Positions 8,629 through 18,000 of a DNA stretch of 64,000 nt are shown one piece after another. The stretch is from Flavobacterium covae (GTDB lineage: Bacteria; Bacteroidota; Bacteroidia; Flavobacteriales; Flavobacteriaceae): contig CP067379.1 of NCBI GenBank assembly GCA_019565575.1, positions 1,674,001 to 1,738,000 on the forward strand. The letters run 5' to 3'. The notes beneath the pieces are model-generated. The model ran no database searches and had not been told where the DNA came from. It saw nothing but the letters and a program-made list of their open reading frames with translations. The position numbers were made by a program, and so were the translations under genes. The stretch's first letter is position 1; each line of letters begins with the position of its first letter.

Positions 8629-8790
8629 TGTTTAAAAAAATATCTAAAATTTAATACTTCTCAAATTTGTCTCAAAAGTAACAATTACGAGAATATGAAA
8701 CAAGTCTGTTGCGAGATTTATATTTTTATTTTACTCTTTTTTGTCTTAATTTCGCAATTATAAGATTTTAAATATATAAATATCTCAATT

Positions 8791-9129
8791 ATGACTATAG
8801 CGGAGCGCATTAGATTATATAGACAACAAAAAAATCTTTCTCAAGCAGAATTGGCTGAAAAATCACAAGTGAACAATAAAAGCCTTTCACGCTATGAGTT
8901 AGGAAGTAGTATTCCGCCTGCTGATGCTCTAAAAAATATTGCTGATGCTTTAGGTGTTTCTACTGATGCTCTTTTGAATGATGACATCGTTTCTATCAAA
9001 GACAAAGAGTTGCTTCATAAATTTGAAGTTATTCAAGAGATGAACGATGAAGACAAAGAAATAGTAAATCGTTTTTTGGATTTGACTATTAGAGATTTTA
9101 AAACTAAACAAACTTATACCAACAAATAA
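8791..9129 (+). CDS. XRE-family transcriptional regulator (right copy)
   Basis: Second copy of the 112-residue helix-turn-helix protein at 957-1295, identical as translated. The helix-turn-helix spans about residues 4-60 (LSQAELAEKSQVNNKSLSRY) and the rest is an acidic helical tail. It is divergent from the intact primase and stands 2 bp before the antitoxin start, forming a three-gene operon regulator-antitoxin-toxin. Toxin-antitoxin loci with an additional XRE gene are common on mobile elements. The 162-bp AT-rich gap to the primase start is the probable shared promoter/operator. Confidence 0.9.
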   Translation: MTIAERIRLYRQQKNLSQAELAEKSQVNNKSLSRYELGSSIPPADALKNIADALGVSTDALLNDDIVSIKDKELLHKFEVIQEMNDEDKEIVNRFLDLTIRDFKTKQTYTNK

Positions 9130-9131
9130 TT

Positions 9132-9362
9132 ATGCACTATATATCAGATAACCAGGGCAATAAAACTGCTGTAGTTATTCCAATATCAGATTGGAACAAG
9201 CTAACAAAAAAATACATTGAATTAGAAAGTGATGTAGTAGCTAATGACATCCCGCAATGGCACAAAGATATTTTAGATAAAAGATTACAGGATTATTTAA
9301 AAAAACCTGATGATGTAATGGATTTTGATGCTTTTTGCGATGCGTTAGAAAAAGAGCTATGA
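9132..9362 (+). CDS. RelB/Phd-like antitoxin (right copy, intact)
   Basis: This 76-residue acidic protein (start MHYISDNQGNKTAVVIP, end DAFCDALEKEL) has the size and two-part layout of small type II antitoxins: an N-terminal strand-rich DNA-binding part and a helical acidic C-terminus that would mask the toxin. Its stop codon overlaps the toxin ATG (ATGA). It is intact, unlike the left copy, which lacks one A. The exact antitoxin family is not certain from the sequence alone. Confidence 0.8.
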   Translation: MHYISDNQGNKTAVVIPISDWNKLTKKYIELESDVVANDIPQWHKDILDKRLQDYLKKPDDVMDFDAFCDALEKEL

Positions 9363-9661
9363 AAAACTTTAAGCTTGTAATTAAATCCAACGCACAATTA
9401 GATTTAAAAGAAAATATTAATTGGTATAACCAACAAAAAAAAGGTTTAGGAAAAACATTTTACTCCTATGTGAAAAAGAAAGCTAAACAACTCCAAAACT
9501 ACCCCTACAGTGCTGAAAACAGATATTTGGAGATTAGAACTGCCGTAGTAGAGAAATTCCCGTATATGTTACACTACATTGTAGATTACAATAACAAAAC
9601 CATTATTATACTTGCTGTTTTACATACTAGCAAAAATCCTGATACCAACTACATAAAATAA
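9359..9661 (+). CDS. RelE/ParE-family toxin (right copy)
   Basis: 100-residue basic protein beginning MKNFKLVIKSNAQLDLKENI. It fits the RelE/ParE fold by length, helix-then-sheet order and C-terminal strand (IIILAVLHTSKNP). It differs from the left copy by at most a silent change. The overlap with the antitoxin stop decides the start codon. RelE proteins cut ribosome-bound mRNA; ParE proteins block gyrase; the sequence does not separate these. A stem-loop terminator begins at its stop codon. Confidence 0.85.
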   Translation: MKNFKLVIKSNAQLDLKENINWYNQQKKGLGKTFYSYVKKKAKQLQNYPYSAENRYLEIRTAVVEKFPYMLHYIVDYNNKTIIILAVLHTSKNPDTNYIK

Positions 9662-9691
9662 ACCCTAACTTATTACGAGTTAGGGTTTTGT
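9660..9691 (+). terminator. Terminator of right XRE/TA operon
   Basis: 11-bp perfect stem (AAACCCTAACT/AGTTAGGGTTT) with a T-rich tail directly at the toxin stop. Confidence 0.85.
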
Positions 9692-9724
9692 GTTTTAATT
9701 ATTTATTATTCTTTTTTAAACCAG

Positions 9725-9739
9725 ACGAAAGGATTCGTG
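9725..9739. repeat. Conserved short hairpin downstream of immunity gene (copy 2)
   Basis: ACGAAAGGATTCGTG; see 1890-1904 and 11510-11524. Confidence 0.7.
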
Positions 9740-9751
9740 TGGTAGCGGGGG

Positions 9752-9778
9752 TAAAAAAAGTCCTCAGTTGAGGGCTTT
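9752..9778 (-). terminator. Terminator of immunity gene (right copy)
   Basis: Minus-strand stem AAAGCCCTCA/TGAGGACTTT followed by a T run, 38 bp downstream of the immunity stop. Confidence 0.7.
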
Positions 9779-9815
9779 ACTTTTTAATGTACTTCTATAT
9801 CAAAAGAAAGGGTGT

Positions 9816-10546
9816 CTATAAAAACAGGTGTAACTTTATCTTTAAACTCGTATTTAACGATACTTCGTATTGTGTTTTTGCCTTTTTAGTAAGAATTTCT
9901 TCTACATCCCATTGGCAAGGTTCTATATGCTTTAAAGTACGTTTGACTTTTGAATTGTCAACGCTTATGTTTTCTATTTTAAAACTACGTTTGGCATTTG
10001 GGATATTGGCTATTAAATAACTATACTTTAATTTATCGCCTACTTTTAAATATTGCTGTTCTTTAATTTTAAACTGCTCGGGATGAGAAAATTTATATTG
10101 ATAAGTTTCTAATTGTGGATACCCTTTATATTTAGTTACATTACCCTTTTCATTATAATAGATTATAAAAAAAGATTTACCGAAATCATCATACAATATA
10201 TATCTTTCTACGTTCTCACTTTCATAATTAAAAATCGTTTCTTTAAACTTATCTCCATCTCTATTGTCTATACTTTTTATATTACCATTTTCAAAATAAA
10301 AAAAGATTAGTCCTGTTCGCTTTCCGTTTTTATAAGATCCTGACTTTATTTTTTTCCATTATTTTTCAATACAATAAATTTCCCATCTAAAACAGTATCA
10401 TTATTTTTAATAATATATTCATAAAATACTGTGCACATTTCTTTCGGATAATAAGTTTTTAAAATACCTCCTTTATTTTCACTTTTACACGAACTTAAAA
10501 CTCCTACTAGTAAAATAAAATGAAAAAAAATAACTATTTTTTTCAT
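9816..10546 (-). CDS. Lipoprotein immunity protein for orphan Rhs tip (right copy)
   Basis: Second copy of the 243-residue lipoprotein at 1980-2711. Here one T is missing in the run near 10351-10357 (seven instead of eight), which splits the reading frame; the left copy is intact at that point. Signal peptide and lipobox (VGVLSSC) are unchanged. The gene lies directly 3' of the right orphan Rhs tip, so it should neutralise that tip. An envelope-anchored immunity protein suggests the toxin works outside the cytoplasm; that is inference. Confidence 0.75.
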
Positions 10547-11490
10547 TTTAATTCTTTTTTCAACTTTAACAACTTTGCCATTAACTGATTTTTCAATTTT
10601 TAGAAGCTTACCTTCTTTCCCTCCATAGTAAAGAGATTCTAAGGTGTCATTTTTTTGAGGTGCATTAATTTTACTCGCCTCTTTCAAATTATTATAAGCC
10701 TCTTTAGTAGAGTATCCAGCATCAACAGAACTTCCTATATTATCAATAGCGTCTATAATTCTGTTAGGATGACCTAATAATCCATCCCCAATTGATTGTA
10801 AACCGTTTGTTGATAATCCAAAAATGCTAGTATCCATATTTTCAACTTTTTCGCCGTAATTAGCTGTTTCTAGACCACGTTTTACTGTAGGATCATTATT
10901 GTCTTTATTGATGAAATTAATTCCTCTTTTAAAATGCCCTTTAGAGTTACCTTGTAATTTGTCATTTTTTTCTTGAGTGATAGATAGTATTAAATTATCT
11001 ATTTTTTCAGCTAGGCTTTTAATGGGTTCAATAACATCTTTATTAAATTTGTTAACCTTGTAATTTGAAAAGTCATCTTTTAAAGTTTGTTTAACTTCTC
11101 TCCAAAAGTTTTTCAACCATTTTGGAGGATTTGGAGCTTTCCCGTCAGGATCAATAAGTTTTATTGGATTATTCAGACAATATACATACGAAGAAGTATT
11201 CGGAAACTTCTCGGCTAGCGGGTCAATATTGAGCCAAAGGGAAGTTTTCATATCTAAATATCTCGCTCCGTAATATGTTAAATTTGTTTCTCGGTCTAAC
11301 TCCTTTCCATTAAATAAATACGGCATAGAAATAGAGGAGGAGTGTTCTTCAAAAAGGACTTCTCCAAAAGGGATATACTCTACATGCTGAGATAACTGAC
11401 CATTCATAGTGCTAATATACGAAGTACTTCCTAAATGATCGCTATGGTAATAAAAATATCTTTTTCAAATAAGCCGTTGCGCTTTTTTTA
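10543..11490 (-). pseudogene. Orphan Rhs core fragment plus toxin tip (right copy)
   Basis: This copy has the same tip as 2708-3503 but keeps about 95 more residues of Rhs core: DIFYYHSDHLGSTSYIS, PYLFNGKELDRETNL, YYGARYLDMKTSLWL, then DPLAEKFPNTSSY and DPDG. About 180 bp of this core (11305-11489) is practically identical to 12784-12958 in the parent gene, apart from one A missing at about 11452. It ends abruptly upstream at about 11490 with no start codon or secretion signal. That is the structure expected of a silent tip which can replace the parent tip through homologous exchange. Confidence 0.8.
11305..11489. repeat. Rhs core repeat shared with parent gene (orphan copy)
   Basis: Near-perfect direct repeat of 12784-12958. 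A one-base A-run difference is the only clear change over the last ~180 bp, while the region toward the tip diverges more. Confidence 0.85.
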
Positions 11491-11509
11491 GATTTATTTA
11501 TTAAACTAC

Positions 11510-11524
11510 ACGAAAGGATTCGTG
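11510..11524. repeat. Conserved short hairpin downstream of immunity gene (copy 3)
   Basis: ACGAAAGGATTCGTG, 16 bp after the stop of the parent immunity gene and 20 bp before the orphan core fragment starts. Confidence 0.7.
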
Positions 11525-11540
11525 CGGTAGCGAGGTTAAA

Positions 11541-12047
11541 TTATTTATATAAATAAACATCTTTACCTACTCTAAAAACAATCTTTTTGATTCTGTAATT
11601 TTTATCGTAATAATATCTTAAATTTACAGGTCTTCCATTTGCTTTTATTTCTGTATAATACAAATTATTCACTCTATTTCCAGTTTTTATACTGTCTTTT
11701 GGAAAAGTAAAAAAAGTTTTTGGAATTAAACTCTTATATTTTTTAGTTGAAAATAAAACATAAGATTCTTTAGTCGCAATACCTTTTTTTAAATCAGGAT
11801 AATCATAATATTGATTTCTAATTTTTAACAGTATATGTTTGTCTTTTTTTTTATTCTCGAAATATTCTGAAATAATTAAAGTATCCTTGTTATAAATTAG
11901 TTTAATAAAATTTGTTTTATCATAAACATTATTTAACCTATATATTTCTTTTTCCTTTTCACAACTTACCAAAAGAGTTATTATAAATATAAAAGCCCAA
12001 AATTTATTGATGATTTTTACCTTGTTCTCTTTTCTGTTCAGTGGCAT
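11541..12047 (-). CDS. Lipoprotein immunity protein of the parent Rhs toxin
   Basis: A 168-residue protein whose start (MPLNRKENKVKIINK) overlaps the end of rhs by 44 bp, giving tight coupling. A hydrophobic stretch ends in a lipobox (TLLVSC at about residues 24-29), so it should be lipid-anchored. The remainder is Lys/Tyr/Asn-rich with no family I recognise. It is assigned as immunity by its position directly after the toxin tip. It is unrelated in sequence to the orphan-tip immunity protein, as expected for different tips, yet it is also a lipoprotein. Confidence 0.75.
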   Translation of the reverse strand: MPLNRKENKVKIINKFWAFIFIITLLVSCEKEKEIYRLNNVYDKTNFIKLIYNKDTLIISEYFENKKKDKHILLKIRNQYYDYPDLKKGIATKESYVLFSTKKYKSLIPKTFFTFPKDSIKTGNRVNNLYYTEIKANGRPVNLRYYYDKNYRIKKIVFRVGKDVYLYK

Positions 12048-15000
12048 ATTTTGGATCTATTTTTGAAAGTTGTTTCATAGTATTATTGTAATTTCTGTAT
12101 GCTTTATTTTTAGCGTCTGCAGATTTTAAAGCTTTATGGTCTTGTGAACCTTTATCTTTTACAGGTTTATTGTTCTTTATATCATTTACATTTTCTTCAT
12201 AATGACTTCCATGTAATGCAGCTTCGTGAGTTATGGTCTCTCCTAATTCTACGGTACTTTCTCTATCTGTGTTTTTAATATATATTGTTAAATCCATATC
12301 ATCTTTTGAAGAAGGGAAAACTGTTTTTCCTTCCCAAGTAGTACCGTTAGACTGAACAAGTATAGTGCCACGTTCAGAAGGAGAAGATTTATCTAAGACC
12401 AAATCAACTAAATTAAGATTTTTATCTGAATGTTTGCCATTCTCTTTTGCAGTTATACCATATACAGACTGTCCTTTTTTCATGAATTGTAATAAAAATT
12501 GCTTACCATAGTCTGTTTTAGCAAAATGATTCATAGCTTTAACAAAATTCTTAGTTCCATAGCCTTTAGAAGATTGGTTTTTATCGTACGAATGAACTAA
12601 CCAAGTTATCACGTCTCTACCATCAGGATCTACAAATAAAACAGGATTATTCAAGCAATATACATACGAACTGACGTTTGGATATTTTTCCATTTCGGAA
12701 TCCACACTCAACCACAAACTCGTTTTCATATCCAAATACCTAGCGCCATAATAGCTAAGGTTAGTCTCTCTGTCTAGCTCCTTCCCATTAAATAAATACG
12801 GCATAGAAATAGAGGAGGAGTGTTCTTCAAAAAGGACTTCTCCAAAAGGGATATACTCTACATGCTGAGATAACTGACCATTCATAGTGCTAATATACGA
12901 AGTACTTCCTAAATGATCGCTATGGTAATAAAAAATATCTTTTTCAAATAAGCCGTTGCCTACAAAACCATCGCCTGCGGTTACATCTGTGGGTTTTATA
13001 GGATCGCCAAACTGTATGGGTGGTCCTGGTACATTGCCTGGGGGATTAAACACGGGTTGTCTAGGCCAGCCTTCGGGTGTTTCTTGGTTTTGGTTAGCGT
13101 TTTGCTTGGGCGGGCTTGGGTAAGGCTTTCCTGTAGCGGCTGGGCTGGCGTATAGTCCTTGCTGTGTGGGTGGACCTGGTGGCAGCCCTAGGTTGCGTAC
13201 ATAGTCGTCTAACCACTGTTGTTGTTCTGTGCTTAATTGGGCATAGTTTATTCCGCCTGCTGTAATTTTGGTAGGTTGGGCAAAGGTTCCTTGTCCTATT
13301 TTGGAGGTTATACGCCCTGCGCCTTCGAAATAATGTTTGGTAAATTTGCCTTTACTTATTACAAAATAGGGGCTTACGTAACCTGTATAATTGTCAAAAT
13401 GGTTTATGCTGGCGGCTTGTGCGCCGTTTATGCTTACGTTTTGGGTGTCGCCACTGCTTTTTAGTACCCGCTCGCCTGTGTGGTCGTAGGTGTATAGGTG
13501 CATACGCCCGTTGTCGTTTATGCCCATTAGGTGGTTTTCTTCGTCCCATGTCATTTTTCTAAAATTGTTAAATTCTAGGTATTGGGTAGGGTTGCCGTTG
13601 CCGTCGTATTCGTAGTTACGAGGTTCGGGTTTGCCGTCTTCGGTTATTACACTTGGGGCATTGGGGTGCTGGGTGTTGTTGTACTGGTAGTTTAGTTTGT
13701 AGCCTTTTTGGGTGCCGTTTATCTGGTGTTGTAGCTCTTTGCTTACTATATTGTGCATATTGTTGTAGCGCATGGCTAGGGTGTAGTTGGCATGGTTATT
13801 CTCGCCGTTGTAGCTGCCTGTGGCGTTTTTTAGTCGGTACAAATCGTCGTACTGGTAGGTTTGTTGGCTACTACCGCCTAGGCTATTGGCTATTACAGGT
13901 ACGGTGTTTTTTATGCCTAGTACATTGCCTACAAGGTCGTAGGTGTAGGTGTTGTTTATAATGGCATGGTTACCACTGTTTACGTTTAGTTGTTGCAAAC
14001 GACGTAAGGTGGGGTCGTAGGTGTAATGGGTTTGGGTATCGTTGCCGTATTTTAGGTACTTGCGTTGCTCGAACTCGTCGTAGGCTAGTTGTTTAATATA
14101 GGGGTAGGTTTGGTTTTCTTTGGTGCCTTGCATTGTTTGTAAATTTCCTGCACGGTTGTAGGTGTAGGTAAGTACCTCGCCATCAGGATATATCATTTTT
14201 TGCAAACGGTTCCAGGTGTCGTACTCGTACTGGGTAATGTAGGTTTGGTTATCGGTAGGGGTTATGCGTAGGGTTTTTATTTCTTTTTCAACCTCGCCTA
14301 GTTTTCCATAAAAGTACTCGGTACCTCCACTAGCATCGGTTACTAGCCACATACGTCCACGGCGTGGGGCATTTTCGGTAGCACTACCATAATAATAGCT
14401 TATATTGTTTTGTGGGTATCTAGGGTATTTTATATGTTCTAATCGGTTGTAATCATATTCATACAGGATACTACCATCGGGCATGGTTTGTTGTATTTGG
14501 CTGGTTACTCTTTTGGTCATATTGCCTGCTAGGTCGTAGGTAATGGTGGTAGTACCTGCATCGGGGTGTATGTACTGGGTGCGTCGGCCTAGCCAATCGT
14601 AAGTGCTTAGGGTAGTTTGTCCCATAGTGTTTATAACAGCGGCAGTTTCGCCAAGGGCGTTGTAGCTAAACTGGGTAAGTAGCTCGTTGCCACCGTCATA
14701 TTGTATAGTGGCTATATTTTTGCCAGTGGCATCGGTATAGGTTTTTGTCACCTTACCGTGTGGGTCTGTTTGTGTGGTTTGTAAAGCATTTATGCCTTTA
14801 AAATTTTCTATGGCAAAAGTGGTGGTGGTGGTGGTACCATCGGGCAGGGTTGTTTTTATGGCTCTGCCTAGGGCATCGTACTGGGTTTTAGTAGGGTTTA
14901 CGGTGCTTGCTAGGGTACTAAAACTGTTGTTTAGGGTAGTGGTAAAGGTTGGGTAAAAGCTTTCTATAGCCCTACCGAAAGCATCGTACATGACTTTGCC

Positions 15001-18000
15001 TGATATAATGTGTCCTTCTTGGTCTGGAGCATCTATTCCGCCAAAAAGCGAGGCTGTTTTTTTAACCTGTAAGGCACGCCCAAGCCCATCTATATAGGTA
15101 TAGGTTTCTATGTCTTTGTTTAGTTCAGGGTCGTAATTTCGGGTTTTGGCATAGGGTACTTCTGCGGTAGGGTAATACTCGTAGGCAATGGTGTAGGGTT
15201 TGCCACTGGCTATTTCGTAAGGGCCTTGTATGGTGCTGGTACGTCCTTTGTCGTCAAGGGTGTATAGGGTACTTTGTTCGTTACGATCGGTGGTTTTTAT
15301 AGGGGTGTTAAAACGGTAGTCATATTCCGTTTTGTTTGTATACCCAAAATGGTCTTGTATTTGGGTGATGTGGCTATACACTTGATCGTCGTAGGTATAG
15401 GTAATTTGAGCTCGTTGGTTTTTGTAATTAGGGGCACCTGTAATTTTTATAATATTGCCATAGGTGTCATATACAATATCGGTTATGGCTACTTTGTCGT
15501 TACTAGCATACATTTTAAATTGTGTAACCTCGGCTGTTGCGGGGTTTATTTGGGTAGCTCGTTTTCGTTTTAGTCCATCAATGGTAAATACTTCTATTTG
15601 TTTAGGAATGCCATCGTAATAAGGGGATAGGCTGTTGTGGTAGCTTATTTTGGCGGTTACTTTATTTTGTGGTGTGCCGTTGCCTAAATCTGTATATTCT
15701 ACAATATTACCTTGTGCATCATATTTATTATAGGTGTTTTTGTCTAAAAAGGTGGTGCCTGCTTCGTAGTGTTTTTCTTGGGTATGTATAGGCGCGATAA
15801 AGACTGATAGCAAATCGGCGGCAGGGTTGCTTAACAAGCCCTCGGCAATAGAGGTTTGGTTTTGAGCATTGGTTATACTATAGGTGGTGCTGGTTTCTTG
15901 TAGTTTTTTATTGTCTTTATCTAATAATAAAGTGCTTTTTAAGAGGTTTTTACGATAAAAATCGGTATTGTAAAACTCTTGTATTTGGGTGTTATATACG
16001 GTATTGTTGGTAGCATTTATTTGTTGTGTAGTAATTTTGGCATAGCCATAAAAATCACGTTCACGGCGGTCGTAATAAGGGTTGTCATAGGTAAAACGGC
16101 TAATAAGGTTGTCTACACCATCGCCTGTGTGGCCGTCAAAAAGGTTTACTTCTTTGAGTACCCATTTTGCGCCGTTCGCCTCGTAAGAGCTTGGTTTAAA
16201 TTCGTAATCAACGGTAAAGCTATTGCCCATAGCGTTAGTTACGTTTTTTAGTTTGTTGGTACGTTTTATGTTAGAAAGACGTACAGTAAGGTTGTCTTCG
16301 TTTTCGGATTTTATGTAGTCTAAATTACCATCGCCATTAATATCGTTAAAAGTAGATTCTATTTTGCTTACAGAATTACCAGTACTAGCTCCTGCTTGTA
16401 TAGCAATCCGAATAGGAATAGGGGTTAAACTAAAATCGAAAGCATAACTAGCATTCATACCATAACTAGTTGATTTGTTTTTACTCATACTAGCGTATTT
16501 TGGGTATTGTAATGGGTTAGTATCAAAACCGTTTCCTAGGTTTAGGAAAATGAGGATGTTGTTTTGTGTGTAAATTATTTTATCGGGTAATCCATCGGCA
16601 TTAATATCAAGAAAGGATTTAGATTGTTCATTAGAAGAGCCATTATAAGAAAATCCTCCAGATATAGAGCCTGATGCAAAATCAAAGCCTAATCCTGCTC
16701 CAAAATCGGATGAATTTCCTTCGTTTATTCCTTTGTCTAGGTTTTTCCAATTGTAATCGGGAAGAAATCGGTATCCTGTATTAAGTAAAACAATTCCGTT
16801 ATCGTTAATTTGATCTGTTAGTCCATCACCATTGATGTCTGTATGTATTTTTTGGGAGTAATCATTTCCTGTGCCTATATTTCCGCTTATACTGGTGTAT
16901 TTTCCTGCTTTTTGGGCATCGGAATTTGATTTTTTATCATTAGAACTTTTTTGCACAGTTGTTTTTGCATTAGTTTTTGTATCAGATGAATTGGCGCTAC
17001 CATGACTGTATTTTCCATTGACACTTCCTCCTTTGCTTCCTATAATGGATACGCTAAAATCGCCAATATTATTTTGTAGGTTAGATAAACCTCCTCTAGG
17101 GGTTGTAAATTGTACGTTGCCATTGCGTACAAAATCGGGGTAATGGTCTCCATTAAAATCGGTCATAGTTTCTATAACGATAGACTTGCCTTCTGAATAG
17201 TTGGCACCTGCACCTAAAGAACCAGCGGATAAGCCAGCAGCATAGGCATTACTTGTGGATTCTGATATGGTAAATAAGGCTCGACTGCCGCCTCCTTGAA
17301 CAGTAGGTAAGGAAGTGTCTAAGAATTTTTGTAGATCATCTTCGCCTAGACGAGCTGAACTAATGTATTCTTCTTTAATAAAAATAGCATCTTCTGCGCC
17401 TAACCATTTGTTTGAAGCGTAATTTCCTCGGGCTTGGATAAAGTATTCTTTGGAGGCTTCAAATTGACCATGAGTTCCTGGGGTAACAGATGTGTTTCCG
17501 CTGATGTCTGGCATATTGTTTGGGTCAATATCGTAGGGTTTTTTATCTGATATTATAAGGTTTTTATCAATGGTATTGGCTGCTAGATTTCCGTTAATTA
17601 AAAATACGCCCCAATTTCTATTTCTGATTTTTAATTTTTTTTCGACATCATCAAAATTGCCGTAGTAGCTGTTTTCTGAGTTGAAATAATTATATTCTAC
17701 TAATGTTTTTTTGTTTTTTACTATGACAGAATCTTTTATAACGAGGAATGCGCTAGAATGATTTTGTTGAAAGAGGGTTGAAGTATTTTTGTTATTAAAA
17801 TAGTATTCTATTTTAATAGGTTTGTTAGCTACAATACTGTCGTAAGGATATGATAGATCAATTGCTTTTGGTGTGTAAGCTAGGTATCCATCTGTTAATT
17901 TGTATCTAATTCTAGCTACTAGTTTTTCTTCTTGTTTGGCTGTTATTAGTATGTCGCTATCAAAACTTTGATTAGGTCTAACTTTATTAAATTGAATTAC

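Larger units (their letters stand above)
7833..11220. repeat. Right copy of 3.39 kb direct repeat
   Basis: This is the second copy of the repeat found at 1-3385. Past about 11220 it continues into genuine Rhs core sequence that matches the parent gene, whereas the left copy diverges into a hairpin-rich region. The copy boundaries are therefore consistent with recombination inside the Rhs core. The spacing of the copies implies a repeating unit of about 7.83 kb. Confidence 0.95.

Noticed and set aside
13237..16251. Plus-strand reading frames inside the rhs gene
   Set aside because: They are shadows of the minus-strand Rhs coding sequence with no start signals or family resemblance.
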